From Zoogloeaceae bacterium (lineage in GTDB: Bacteria; Pseudomonadota; Gammaproteobacteria; Burkholderiales; Rhodocyclaceae), in assembly GCA_031267345.1 (NCBI GenBank), contig JAIRZG010000080.1, positions 1 through 9,011 on the forward strand: DNA of 9,011 nt, read 5' to 3'. The stretch's first letter is position 1; every line of letters begins with the position of its first letter. The notes under the pieces were generated by a model. It was not told the origin of the DNA. It saw only the letters and a program-made list of their open reading frames with translations, and made no database searches. The position numbers and the translations under genes were made by a program. Shown piece after piece: positions 1 to 5,947 of this stretch.

Positions 1-73
1 CAGCTTGCTGTCGCATCTGCTGGAGCGTCGTGTGGTCAAAAGCTCGACCGTCTGTTTCTCGTTTACATTTCAT
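1..73 (-). CDS. IS630-like transposase, N-terminal fragment (runs off window)
   Basis: The minus strand encodes an ATG at 71-73 followed by 23 more codons to the window edge, so only the N-terminus is visible. The segment DGRAFDHTTLQQMRQQAV (residues 8 to the edge) resembles the conserved N-terminus of many IS630-family transposases, of the form DGRKLxHxTLexxRxRAV, which leads into a helix-turn-helix that binds the inverted repeat. The DDE catalytic domain would lie outside the window. A second in-frame ATG lies two codons upstream (77-79), and a TAA stop at 83-85 closes the frame upstream. Neither start has a strong ribosome binding site. The left end of the element should lie between about 80 and 120 beside a TA dinucleotide, the usual IS630 target, but I could not fix it. 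The family call rests on a short motif recognised from memory. Confidence 0.65.
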   Translation of the reverse strand, partial: MKCKRETDGRAFDHTTLQQMRQQA

Positions 74-85
74 ACGCATAGCTTA

Positions 86-265
86 TCACATGACTATACT
101 TTTGAGAAGGTTAGTAACAACCTCCGCCCTGCCTGCTATTTCGGGGGGGGGATGGGTGGAGCTATACGGGGCCTTCCGGCAACGCGGCGGAGACCAGTCG
201 CGGGGCGCAAATGCCACAAAGGGCGAACAACAGGCTGTGGCGGTGAAAGCGTGTTTTCGTTTCAT
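86..265 (-). pseudogene. Probable broken start of an exported protein, distal end of the cytochrome operon
   Basis: An ATG at 263-265 begins 16 bases after the stop of the diheme cytochrome. It is preceded by AGGAGA (273-278 on the plus strand) at 7-base spacing, one of the best ribosome binding sites in the window. In the annotated frame it gives 59 residues with no recognisable domain, ending near the IS630 fragment. The frame shifted by one base, 162-263, reads ETKTRFHRHSLLFALCGIC and continues to a VSAALPEG stretch before a TAG stop. That has the basic start, hydrophobic core and small-residue end of a Sec signal peptide. A single-base change in the A4 run of codons 3-4 would join the ATG to it. 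A C9 run (143-151) lies further on. I read this as a fifth operon gene that has lost its frame and its 3' end, possibly to the IS630 insertion. It could instead be a chance ORF. Confidence 0.4.
143..151. repeat. Homopolymer tract of nine G
   Basis: Nine consecutive G residues on the plus strand (C9 on the minus) lie inside the short broken ORF downstream of the cytochrome operon. Tracts of this length are prone to slippage in replication and in sequencing, so the reading frame across it is uncertain. Confidence 0.9.
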
Positions 266-281
266 ACGGGAATCTCCTGAC

Positions 282-920
282 TTACTGACGGGAAAGGTAA
301 TCCGAAAATGCTTCAATTTCTGCGTCGCTCAAGGCATTCGTGACCTGGCGCATGATGTCACCGGGACTGTTTTTGCGTTCCGCAGCCCGCCATTCCGTCA
401 ACTGTTTTTGCAGGTAACGAACATGCTGTCCGCCGATGATGGGTATGCCGGGGTCGACACCGCCTTTGCCCGCCTCACCGTGACAACTCTGGCAGGGAAG
501 CAGACCACGGGCAGGATCGCCCTGAACGTAGAGGGTGCGGATTTTCTGAAGTTTGGCTTTATCGCCACCACCATCGCCCTGCATGGTGGGCAGACTGGAA
601 TAATAGGCGGTGATGTCGATCAAATCCGGCTCGTTGACGCTTTTCGCCATGATCGACATCGTATCGTTGTCGCGCGCGCCGGAACGAAAGTCGCGCAACT
701 GCTTCAAGAGGTAGTCAATATTCTGACCCGCCAGTTTCGGGAACTTGCCAATATTGCCCACGCCATCGCCCATGTCGCCATTACCGTCCGCGCCGTGGCA
801 TTCATGGCAGCGTTCGTCATCGGATTTGATAAAGCCTGCCTGGGCATTGCCCTGGGTATGGGCCAGCGATGACAGTACTGACAAGCTGGCGGCGAGTAGC
901 GCCACAGGCAAAAACCGCAT
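282..920 (-). CDS. Diheme cytochrome c4-like periplasmic protein
   Basis: This 212-residue secreted electron carrier has two class I cytochrome c domains in tandem. A Sec signal peptide (roughly residues 1-20, core PVALLAASLSVLSSLA) directs it to the periplasm. Heme motif 1 is CHECH (38-42) with candidate axial methionines M88/M91. Heme motif 2 is CQSCH (143-147) with candidate ligand M190. Each half carries the c4-type pattern of heme site, a PxLxGQ-like segment (PKLAGQNIDYLLKQL at 61-75, IIGGQHVRYLQKQL at 161-174) and a C-terminal helix. Length and layout fit the cytochrome c4 family, which typically passes electrons to terminal oxidases. The start at 918-920 is chosen because the signal peptide follows it directly and AGGAAGGA lies 8 bases upstream; the frame extends further upstream only as an antisense shadow of the preceding gene. 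Only 4 bases separate it from the upstream cytochrome c' gene, and its ribosome binding site lies inside that gene, implying translational coupling. Confidence 0.93.
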   Translation of the reverse strand: MRFLPVALLAASLSVLSSLAHTQGNAQAGFIKSDDERCHECHGADGNGDMGDGVGNIGKFPKLAGQNIDYLLKQLRDFRSGARDNDTMSIMAKSVNEPDLIDITAYYSSLPTMQGDGGGDKAKLQKIRTLYVQGDPARGLLPCQSCHGEAGKGGVDPGIPIIGGQHVRYLQKQLTEWRAAERKNSPGDIMRQVTNALSDAEIEAFSDYLSRQ

Positions 921-924
921 GGAA

Positions 925-1338
925 TCAGTCCTTCCTGTAAAAATTGTGGCAGGACTTGCAGGCGCGCGCCAGTTCGGTGGCCGATGCCGCCGCCGAGTCG
1001 AAATCCTTGCTGTCGATCTGCTGGATGATTTTCTGGGAAAGCTCCTTGCTCTTGCGAGAAAGCTGCACGGCGTCTTCCGTATCGCCTTTGGCGATATAGA
1101 ACGCTTCGATTTGCGCAAACGCGTTGATCAGTTCCTTTGCGTCGCTCAGGATGGGGTCCGTGTCATGGCGGGCGATGTTGTCTGTCAGGTTGATGCTGAC
1201 GTCTTCGACATCCTGCATGAAATCCATGTCGATTTCGCCTTCGACCATTGTGCTGATACTGCCGATGGAATTGGCGGTGAGGGGAAGCAGACCGCTCAGG
1301 ACAATCAGCGCCGGGATGAGGTAATTTGTGCGTGGCAT
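925..1338 (-). CDS. Class II cytochrome c (cytochrome c'/c556-like)
   Basis: The 137-residue protein has a hydrophobic N-terminal signal (residues 6-22, YLIPALIVLSGLLPLTA) followed by a mostly helical mature part. A single heme motif, CKSCH, lies at residues 127-131, six residues from the C-terminus. A heme site at the extreme C-terminus of a four-helix bundle is the signature of class II cytochromes c. Whether the sixth site is open (c') or methionine-bound (c556) cannot be settled; M38 and M41 near the start of the mature protein are candidate ligands. Roles known for the family include electron transfer and NO binding. The start is ambiguous: ATG at 1336-1338 and ATG two codons earlier (1342-1344) both precede the signal, and neither has a clear ribosome binding site, unlike the neighbouring genes. 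The gene follows the DUF1501 gene after a hairpin and is almost fused to the cytochrome c4 gene. Confidence 0.85.
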   Translation of the reverse strand: MPRTNYLIPALIVLSGLLPLTANSIGSISTMVEGEIDMDFMQDVEDVSINLTDNIARHDTDPILSDAKELINAFAQIEAFYIAKGDTEDAVQLSRKSKELSQKIIQQIDSKDFDSAAASATELARACKSCHNFYRKD

Positions 1339-1376
1339 TATCATTTCGTTGTCATTAAAACCAGAGGCATGAAGAA

Positions 1377-1400
1377 GGCTGCCTGTGTTGTCAGGCAGCC
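1377..1400 (-). terminator. Hairpin between the DUF1501 and cytochrome c' genes (possible attenuator)
   Basis: A perfect 9-base-pair inverted repeat, GGCTGCCTG (1377-1385) and CAGGCAGCC (1392-1400), encloses a 6-base loop. In transcript direction (minus) it begins 38 bases after the DUF1501 stop codon and is followed by TTCTTC, a poor U-tract. It could act as a weak or partial terminator, or as a 3'-end stabiliser that lowers expression of the cytochromes relative to the upstream genes. The downstream genes run in the same direction with no obvious promoter in between. Confidence 0.6.
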
Positions 1401-1438
1401 CTCCCGTTGTTGCGTTGCTGCGGGTGAAACGCAGGTCA

Positions 1439-2923
1439 TCAGGCCAGTAATTCGTGGATAACCTTGCCGTAAACAACAGTGGGACGTTCCGAGCGACCAT
1501 TGTTGAGGAAGGTCACTTTGAGGTGGTCAAGACCTATCGCCTGAAGGATGGTGGCGTGCAGATCGTAGGTATCCACCGCTTTTTCCTTGTCCGCCACTTG
1601 TAGGCCGATGTCGTCGGTTTGGCCGTAGGTGAAGCCGGGTTTGAAACCGGCTCCGGCTACCCACTGGGTGTAGCCCCAGGGATTATGGTCGCGCCCGGTG
1701 CCGCTTTCGCCCCAGGAGGTGCGTCCGAATTCCGAAGTCCACACCACTAGCGTACTGTCCAGCAGACCACGGGATTTCAGGTCGGCAAGCAAACCAGCGA
1801 TCGGCTTGTCCACCATTTTCGCCATCAGGCCATGGTTACCGTCGATGTCCTCGTGTGCATCCCAACTCCGGCGGTTGCCTTCAGCGCCGGCGTTTTCCGG
1901 GAAACCGGAAACTATCTGCACGAAGCGTACGCCCCGCTCGATCAGACGACGGGCGCGCAACAGCGTGGCGCCGTAACTGTCGGTAATGTCGTCACCCAAA
2001 CCATAGAGCTTCTTGGTCGTTTCCGTTTCCTTGTTCAGATCTACGGCTTCCGGCGCGGCCGACTGCATACGGTAGGCCAATTCGTAGGATTGCTGGCGCG
2101 CCAGCAATTCCGTATCGGCAGGACGGCTTTTGGTATTGAAGGTGTTCAGCTTGTTCAACAGGTCAAGAGACGCGCGGTGCTGGAGGGCGCTACGTTGCGG
2201 CGGCGTATCCAGGAAGAGAATCGGGGATTCGCCGGGCAGGAAGGCCGTACCTTGGAACACGGCGGGCAGGAAACCTGAACTCCAGTTCACCGAACCACCG
2301 CTTGGTTCGCGGTCGCCGTTGTACAGCACCACATAAGCGGGCAGGTCGGGATTGGCGGAACCCAGCGCATAGGTAATCCAAGCGCCCAGCGAAGGACGCC
2401 CCGGAGTAACGCCGCCAGTGTTCAGTTTCAGGATGGAAATGTCGTGCGTCGCGCCGACGGTGACGCTGGATTTGATGAAAGTGATCTTGTCCGCGTGTTC
2501 CGCCAGATGGGGCACCAGATCGGAAAACCATGCGCCGCTTTCGCCGTACTGTTTCCAGGTGCGGGTATTCGAGGCGAACAACTGGCTGACCCCCCCTTGC
2601 GTACTGGTCTTGATGCCTTTGGTGAAGGATTCCGGCACGCCGGTACCCGCCAGACGAATGAGTTCCGGCTTGTAATCGAACAGGTCGAGCGTACTCGGCG
2701 CGCCATTCATGTGCAGCCAGATGATGGATTTGACCTTACCAGGAAAATGCGTTCCGCGCGGGGCCAGAGGATTGGCGGGGTCGATGACGATATCCGCAGC
2801 GCGGGCAGCCGACAAGCCGCCCAGGCTGGAACTTAAGCCAGGGACAAACCCGGCCAGGGCGGCAGCGCCCAGACCATAACCGGATTTTCTCAGGAAATCG
2901 CGGCGGGAAAATACATTTGACAT
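1439..2923 (-). CDS. DUF1501 family protein, Tat-exported, alkaline phosphatase/sulfatase-like fold
   Basis: The 494-residue protein starts with a twin-arginine signal: SRRDFL at residues 6-11, a hydrophobic stretch at 15-40 and a likely cleavage near ARA at 40-42. It is therefore expected to fold in the cytoplasm before export to the periplasm. Family motifs appear in order: IIWLHMNGAPSTLDLFDYKP (67-86, the N-terminal metal-site region), ATHD (158-161), WDAHEDIDGNHG (354-365), VVWTSEFGRT (393-402), GRDHNPWGYTQW (410-421) and DLHATILQAIGLDH (454-467). These conserved Asp, His and Glu positions match DUF1501, a branch of the alkaline phosphatase superfamily whose substrate is unknown. The GRDHNPWG...DLHATIL...GLDH version resembles the planctomycete type. 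AAGGAG 6 bases before the ATG (2921-2923) fixes the start; the open frame further upstream is antisense of the preceding gene's tail. It lies 83 bases after the DUF1549/DUF1553 gene, its usual partner. Confidence 0.93.
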   Translation of the reverse strand: MSNVFSRRDFLRKSGYGLGAAALAGFVPGLSSSLGGLSAARAADIVIDPANPLAPRGTHFPGKVKSIIWLHMNGAPSTLDLFDYKPELIRLAGTGVPESFTKGIKTSTQGGVSQLFASNTRTWKQYGESGAWFSDLVPHLAEHADKITFIKSSVTVGATHDISILKLNTGGVTPGRPSLGAWITYALGSANPDLPAYVVLYNGDREPSGGSVNWSSGFLPAVFQGTAFLPGESPILFLDTPPQRSALQHRASLDLLNKLNTFNTKSRPADTELLARQQSYELAYRMQSAAPEAVDLNKETETTKKLYGLGDDITDSYGATLLRARRLIERGVRFVQIVSGFPENAGAEGNRRSWDAHEDIDGNHGLMAKMVDKPIAGLLADLKSRGLLDSTLVVWTSEFGRTSWGESGTGRDHNPWGYTQWVAGAGFKPGFTYGQTDDIGLQVADKEKAVDTYDLHATILQAIGLDHLKVTFLNNGRSERPTVVYGKVIHELLA

Positions 2924-2949
2924 TGATTGCTCCTTAATCTTGGTTGTGT

Positions 2950-2984
2950 ATGCCCGCGCCGTTCTTGTATTCCGGCGCGGGCAT
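2950..2984 (-). other. Strong intercistronic hairpin between the DUF1549/DUF1553 and DUF1501 genes
   Basis: A perfect 12-base-pair stem, ATGCCCGCGCCG (2950-2961) with CGGCGCGGGCAT (2973-2984), encloses an 11-base loop. It fills much of the 83-base gap. No U-tract follows on either strand, so it is more likely an RNA processing or stability element, or a protein-binding palindrome, than an intrinsic terminator. It ends 14 bases before the ribosome binding site of the DUF1501 gene in transcript direction. Confidence 0.65.
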
Positions 2985-3006
2985 GACCATTGCGTTTTCT
3001 GGAAAA

Positions 3007-5412
3007 TCAGAACCGATAAACAAACTCGTTGGAGTTCGCCACCGTGTGCACCAGGTCCACCCAGGCGGCCAGACTGGCCTGACTTTGATTGGCGGCAGCA
3101 CCCTTCAGACCGACAGGCGTCGCCACGGCAAGCTGGTTGTTTTCCTTCAGCTGTTGCGCGATGGACTTTTCTTCCGTCGTGAGGAACTCTTTCAGCGTCG
3201 CCACTTCCGCCTTGGTCGGATTGCGGGAGAACAGCACCTGATACAGACGGTTCAGCACGGCATCCGGATTGACGCCCGCTTCGTTGATCAGGCGACCGGC
3301 CAGCGCTTGTGACCAATCCACCGCCACATCGCTGTTGAACAGAGCCAGTGCCTGCAAGGGCGTCGTGGTCACGTCGCGCTTGTGGTAAGCCAGAGACGGG
3401 TTGTTCGGGTCGAAGTTCTGCACCAGCGGATAGGGCAGGCTGCGGCGCACGAAGGTGTAGATGCTGCGACGATTCCAGTCCGCCTTGTCTTTGGAGACCG
3501 GCCAACGGGTATCGACGCGGCGTCTATCCGTCACTTGGGCGACGACATCCGCCTGGCTACCGCCACGACCACGGGCGAGAAACTCGATCAGCGGCGGATA
3601 GACGCCGGGGCCGCCCACTTCATCGACAAACTGACCGGAGGCATAGAGCAGGGAATCGCGGATTTGTTCGGCTTCCAGACGCTTTCTCGGATACACCGCC
3701 AGCAGTTCGTTGGCCGGGTCAACCTTGACAACGTCGGGACGTTCGTCGGAGGCCTGGCGATAGACGCTGGAGAGCAGAATTTTACGGTGCAGCGACTTCA
3801 CATCCCAACCTTGCTTGAACTCGGCGGCCAGATAATCCAGCAGTTCAGGATGGCTGGGTCTGCCGCCCGAACGACCGAAGTTGTCCGGCGTCACCACGAA
3901 AGGCTTGTCGAAATACTGTCCCCAGACGCGATTGACGTAGACGCGGGCCGTCAGCGGATTGTTGGGGCCAACGATCCAGTGCGCCAGCGCGGTACGACGC
4001 CCGGAGGAAACAGCGCTCGGCTTGATGTCTTCCAGCTTGTCGCCCCCCAACAGCGCCGGAATACCGGGCTGAACTTCGTCCAGCGGACGTTCATGGATGC
4101 CGGAAAAACGGATGAAAGTCGGCGGCGCGTCGGGATGCCCCAACTCGGTCGCGCTGGTGATGGTCACGGAGCCACGATTGGGCTGCAAATTGTTGAACTT
4201 GCGCAGTTCTACCGCGAGATCCTGATATTCCTTCCACTTGGCAACGCTGTTCGGGTTGTACTGCGGATGGTCTTCCTGCTCCGCAATCATGCGCAGGTAG
4301 GAAACGACCGTATTTCCTTCATTGCTGGCGTAAGTCTTGTAGCGGAAATTGACCCAGCGATCCAGCGCATTCCATTCGGACTCCGGCTTGAAGACAGATT
4401 CGCGGCTGTCGGTCAGGTAGCGTTCCTTGTAATACTTGACGCCATCTTCACGAAACTCGTCGAGAATCGCTTTTTGCTTGGCGCGAACCTCTTCGGTCGC
4501 CTTGTTGTACTTCTCGCGTTGTTCCCTGAACGCGATGTCCCACTTGCTCTCGGCGCCTTTTGCCAACGGAATGTTGGGGTCGAAAGAAGTGTTGGCAAAG
4601 AAGGAAAGCAACTGGAAGTATTCCGGCGCGCTGATCTTGTCCGACTTGTGGTTGTGGCACTGGGCGCAACCAACCGTGGTGCCCAGAAAGGCCTCGCCCA
4701 CGGTGTTCGCCATATCCACTTCGATTTCATATTTACGCTGGATCAGGTCGCGGGAATTGTGGTTGTCGGGATAACCCGCCAGAAAACCCGTGGCGATGCG
4801 CGCATCCTGTTTGTTCGGCCACAGTTCGTCGCCCGCGATCTGCTCTTCCACGAAGATGTTGTAGGGCTTGTTGTCGTTGAACGCCTGGATGACGTAATCG
4901 CGGTAACGCCAGTTGTTGGCGCGCACGCTGTCATTCTGGAAGCCGGTGGTGTCCGCGTAACGCGCCAGATCCAGCCAGCGGCGGGCCTGACGTTCGCCGA
5001 AGTGCGGCGAGGCCAGCAGACGATCCACCAGCTTTTCGTAAGCGTTCGGCGATTTGTCATTCACGAAGGCGCTAACTTCTTCCGGTGTCGGCAGCAGACC
5101 CCAGGCGTCCAGTGTCGCGCGACGGATGAACACCGCCTTGTTGGCATCCTTTGAGGGCTTGAGGCCGCTGGTTTCCTGTTTTGCCAATATGAATGCGTCG
5201 ATGGGCGTACGCACCCATTGTTTTTGCTTGACCGCCGGAATCTCCGGTCTGGCAATCGGTTGGTAGGCCCAGGTCGGGCCAAGCTCTTTTTTGGCGGCGG
5301 CGGTTACATCAATACCCGCCTTGTTGTCTCCATCCGCCGCTGCGACGATGGAAACCGCAGAGCAGGACAGGGACAAAACCGCCAATGAATAAATGATTTT
5401 TTTCGCAACCAT
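3007..5412 (-). CDS. DUF1549 (PSCyt2) - DUF1553 (PSD1) protein with one c-type heme motif
   Basis: The 801-residue protein is the first gene of the minus-strand operon. Residues 1-25 form a Sec signal (KKIIYSLAVLSLSCSAVSIV, ending VAA|A). The DUF1549 domain spans about 66-275. It shows RTPIDAFI (68-75), the conserved FGERQARRWLDLARYADT (138-155) and the heme motif CAQCHNHK (249-256), followed by EYFQLLSFFANT. A charged linker (about 290-330) separates it from the DUF1553 domain (about 471-801), with RRTALAHWIVGPNNPLTARVYVNR starting at 472, DNFGRSGGRPSHPELLDYLA (510-529) and a C-terminal NSNEFVYRF. In Planctomycetes such proteins often also carry an N-terminal PSCyt1 heme domain; none is present here. 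GGAG 7 bases before the ATG (5410-5412) supports the start. No catalytic role is established for the family; redox-linked periplasmic processing of a polymer or other imported substrate is inference. Confidence 0.93.
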   Translation of the reverse strand: MVAKKIIYSLAVLSLSCSAVSIVAAADGDNKAGIDVTAAAKKELGPTWAYQPIARPEIPAVKQKQWVRTPIDAFILAKQETSGLKPSKDANKAVFIRRATLDAWGLLPTPEEVSAFVNDKSPNAYEKLVDRLLASPHFGERQARRWLDLARYADTTGFQNDSVRANNWRYRDYVIQAFNDNKPYNIFVEEQIAGDELWPNKQDARIATGFLAGYPDNHNSRDLIQRKYEIEVDMANTVGEAFLGTTVGCAQCHNHKSDKISAPEYFQLLSFFANTSFDPNIPLAKGAESKWDIAFREQREKYNKATEEVRAKQKAILDEFREDGVKYYKERYLTDSRESVFKPESEWNALDRWVNFRYKTYASNEGNTVVSYLRMIAEQEDHPQYNPNSVAKWKEYQDLAVELRKFNNLQPNRGSVTITSATELGHPDAPPTFIRFSGIHERPLDEVQPGIPALLGGDKLEDIKPSAVSSGRRTALAHWIVGPNNPLTARVYVNRVWGQYFDKPFVVTPDNFGRSGGRPSHPELLDYLAAEFKQGWDVKSLHRKILLSSVYRQASDERPDVVKVDPANELLAVYPRKRLEAEQIRDSLLYASGQFVDEVGGPGVYPPLIEFLARGRGGSQADVVAQVTDRRRVDTRWPVSKDKADWNRRSIYTFVRRSLPYPLVQNFDPNNPSLAYHKRDVTTTPLQALALFNSDVAVDWSQALAGRLINEAGVNPDAVLNRLYQVLFSRNPTKAEVATLKEFLTTEEKSIAQQLKENNQLAVATPVGLKGAAANQSQASLAAWVDLVHTVANSNEFVYRF

Positions 5413-5617
5413 GTGTTTACTCCGTCATTGTTAAAATGCCACCGATGAAAAAAATACACCGGATGCTTCAATCCACTACGGTACGTGTGCCAGCAACTAT
5501 CGCGCCACATTTTTGCGACACGGCTCAGCGCCGGGTTCTGGAGTGAATGAAAAACTTTAAGAATCAATGATAACAATTTGATTTTTAAAGAAATTTTAAT
5601 TTCATATGCACCGGTTC

Positions 5618-5681
5618 ACCAACCCCGAAAGCGCAGCGCGCAGCACGGCCTGAAACCCTGTTCAGGTTGTGCGCTGTTGGT
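5618..5681. repeat. 64-base imperfect palindrome in the divergent intergenic region
   Basis: The core is a 12-base-pair stem, GCACGGCCTGAA (5643-5654) with TTCAGGTTGTGC (5661-5672), having two G-U pairs when read as plus-strand RNA and a 6-base loop. Outer arms ACCAAC (5618-5623) and GTTGGT (5676-5681) also pair, and CAGCGC (5634-5639) can alternatively pair with GCGCTG (5671-5676). It stands out as GC-rich in an AT-rich region. It could be a repetitive extragenic palindrome, a small MITE-like remnant or an operator; the sequence alone does not decide. Confidence 0.55.
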
Positions 5682-5730
5682 TCTACAGCAACAGATTCGG
5701 TTGAAAGTGACTCCATCGCAACACCGCGAA

Positions 5731-5748
5731 GCATAGGCATACGCATAC
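5731..5748. repeat. Three tandem GCATA(G/C) hexamers
   Basis: GCATAG, GCATAC and GCATAC follow one another at 6-base period, just upstream of the candidate -35 element of the receptor gene (5756). The position suits a short regulator-binding array, but chance is possible for a repeat of 18 bases. Confidence 0.4.
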
Positions 5749-5755
5749 TCTGTTT

Positions 5756-5785
5756 TTGAATAAGGTAATTCGCAAAAATTATAAA
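5756..5785 (+). promoter_or_regulatory. Candidate sigma-70 promoter of the TonB receptor gene
   Basis: TTGAAT (5756-5761) and TATAAA (5780-5785) match the -35 and -10 consensus in four and five of six positions, with an 18-base spacer. This implies a leader of about 155 bases before the ATG at 5948. It is the best pair I saw in this orientation, but the surrounding AT-richness makes chance matches common. Confidence 0.4.
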
Positions 5786-5947
5786 TATTGCGGGTTTCTA
5801 TTAACCACAAGGAATTGTGCGGGATTTAAAAAACATTCGTTCCATTTTGTATGCGCTTTATCCATAACCTGCCAATGCGGGCGCAGTATTTGCTATAACG
5901 TTTTCTCGAAATTTTTTACACGTTTTTTCCCAACAGGAGATTCAAAC

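Larger units (their letters stand above)
5413..5947. promoter_or_regulatory. Divergent intergenic regulatory region
   Basis: The 535 bases separate the starts of the minus-strand operon and the plus-strand receptor gene and must hold both promoters. The half nearest the operon contains a very AT-rich block (about 5549-5605). The half nearest the receptor is AT-rich with several A and T runs. Between them lies a GC-rich palindrome. I assign a candidate promoter only for the receptor. No operon promoter with two good hexamers was found, and no RNA gene or riboswitch fold is evident. The open reading frames crossing it lack ribosome binding sites and family similarity. Confidence 0.75.

Noticed and set aside
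30..872. 280-codon open frame on the plus strand
   Set aside because: It overlaps the diheme cytochrome antisense and shows no recognisable domain or ribosome binding site.
2924..3505. In-frame upstream extension of the DUF1501 reading frame to 3505
   Set aside because: It lies antisense-free but out of frame over the 3' end of the DUF1549/DUF1553 gene, has no family similarity, and the Tat signal with AAGGAG marks the start at 2923.
3382..5154. 590-codon open frame on the plus strand
   Set aside because: It is the complementary-strand shadow of the DUF1549/DUF1553 gene, whose conserved motifs and heme site are unambiguous on the minus strand.
5480..5510. Sigma-54-like promoter (TGGCAC on the minus strand)
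   Set aside because: The -24-like TGGCAC is present, but no GC-containing -12 element follows at the required spacing.
5560..5590. Fur-box-like AT-rich sequence near ATGATAAC
   Set aside because: Only one half-site resembles the consensus; in AT-rich DNA this is not distinguishable from chance.
5756..5947. N-terminal extension of the TonB receptor from an ATG at 5756
   Set aside because: It has no ribosome binding site, AT-rich noncoding composition, and would bury the signal peptide behind 64 residues.
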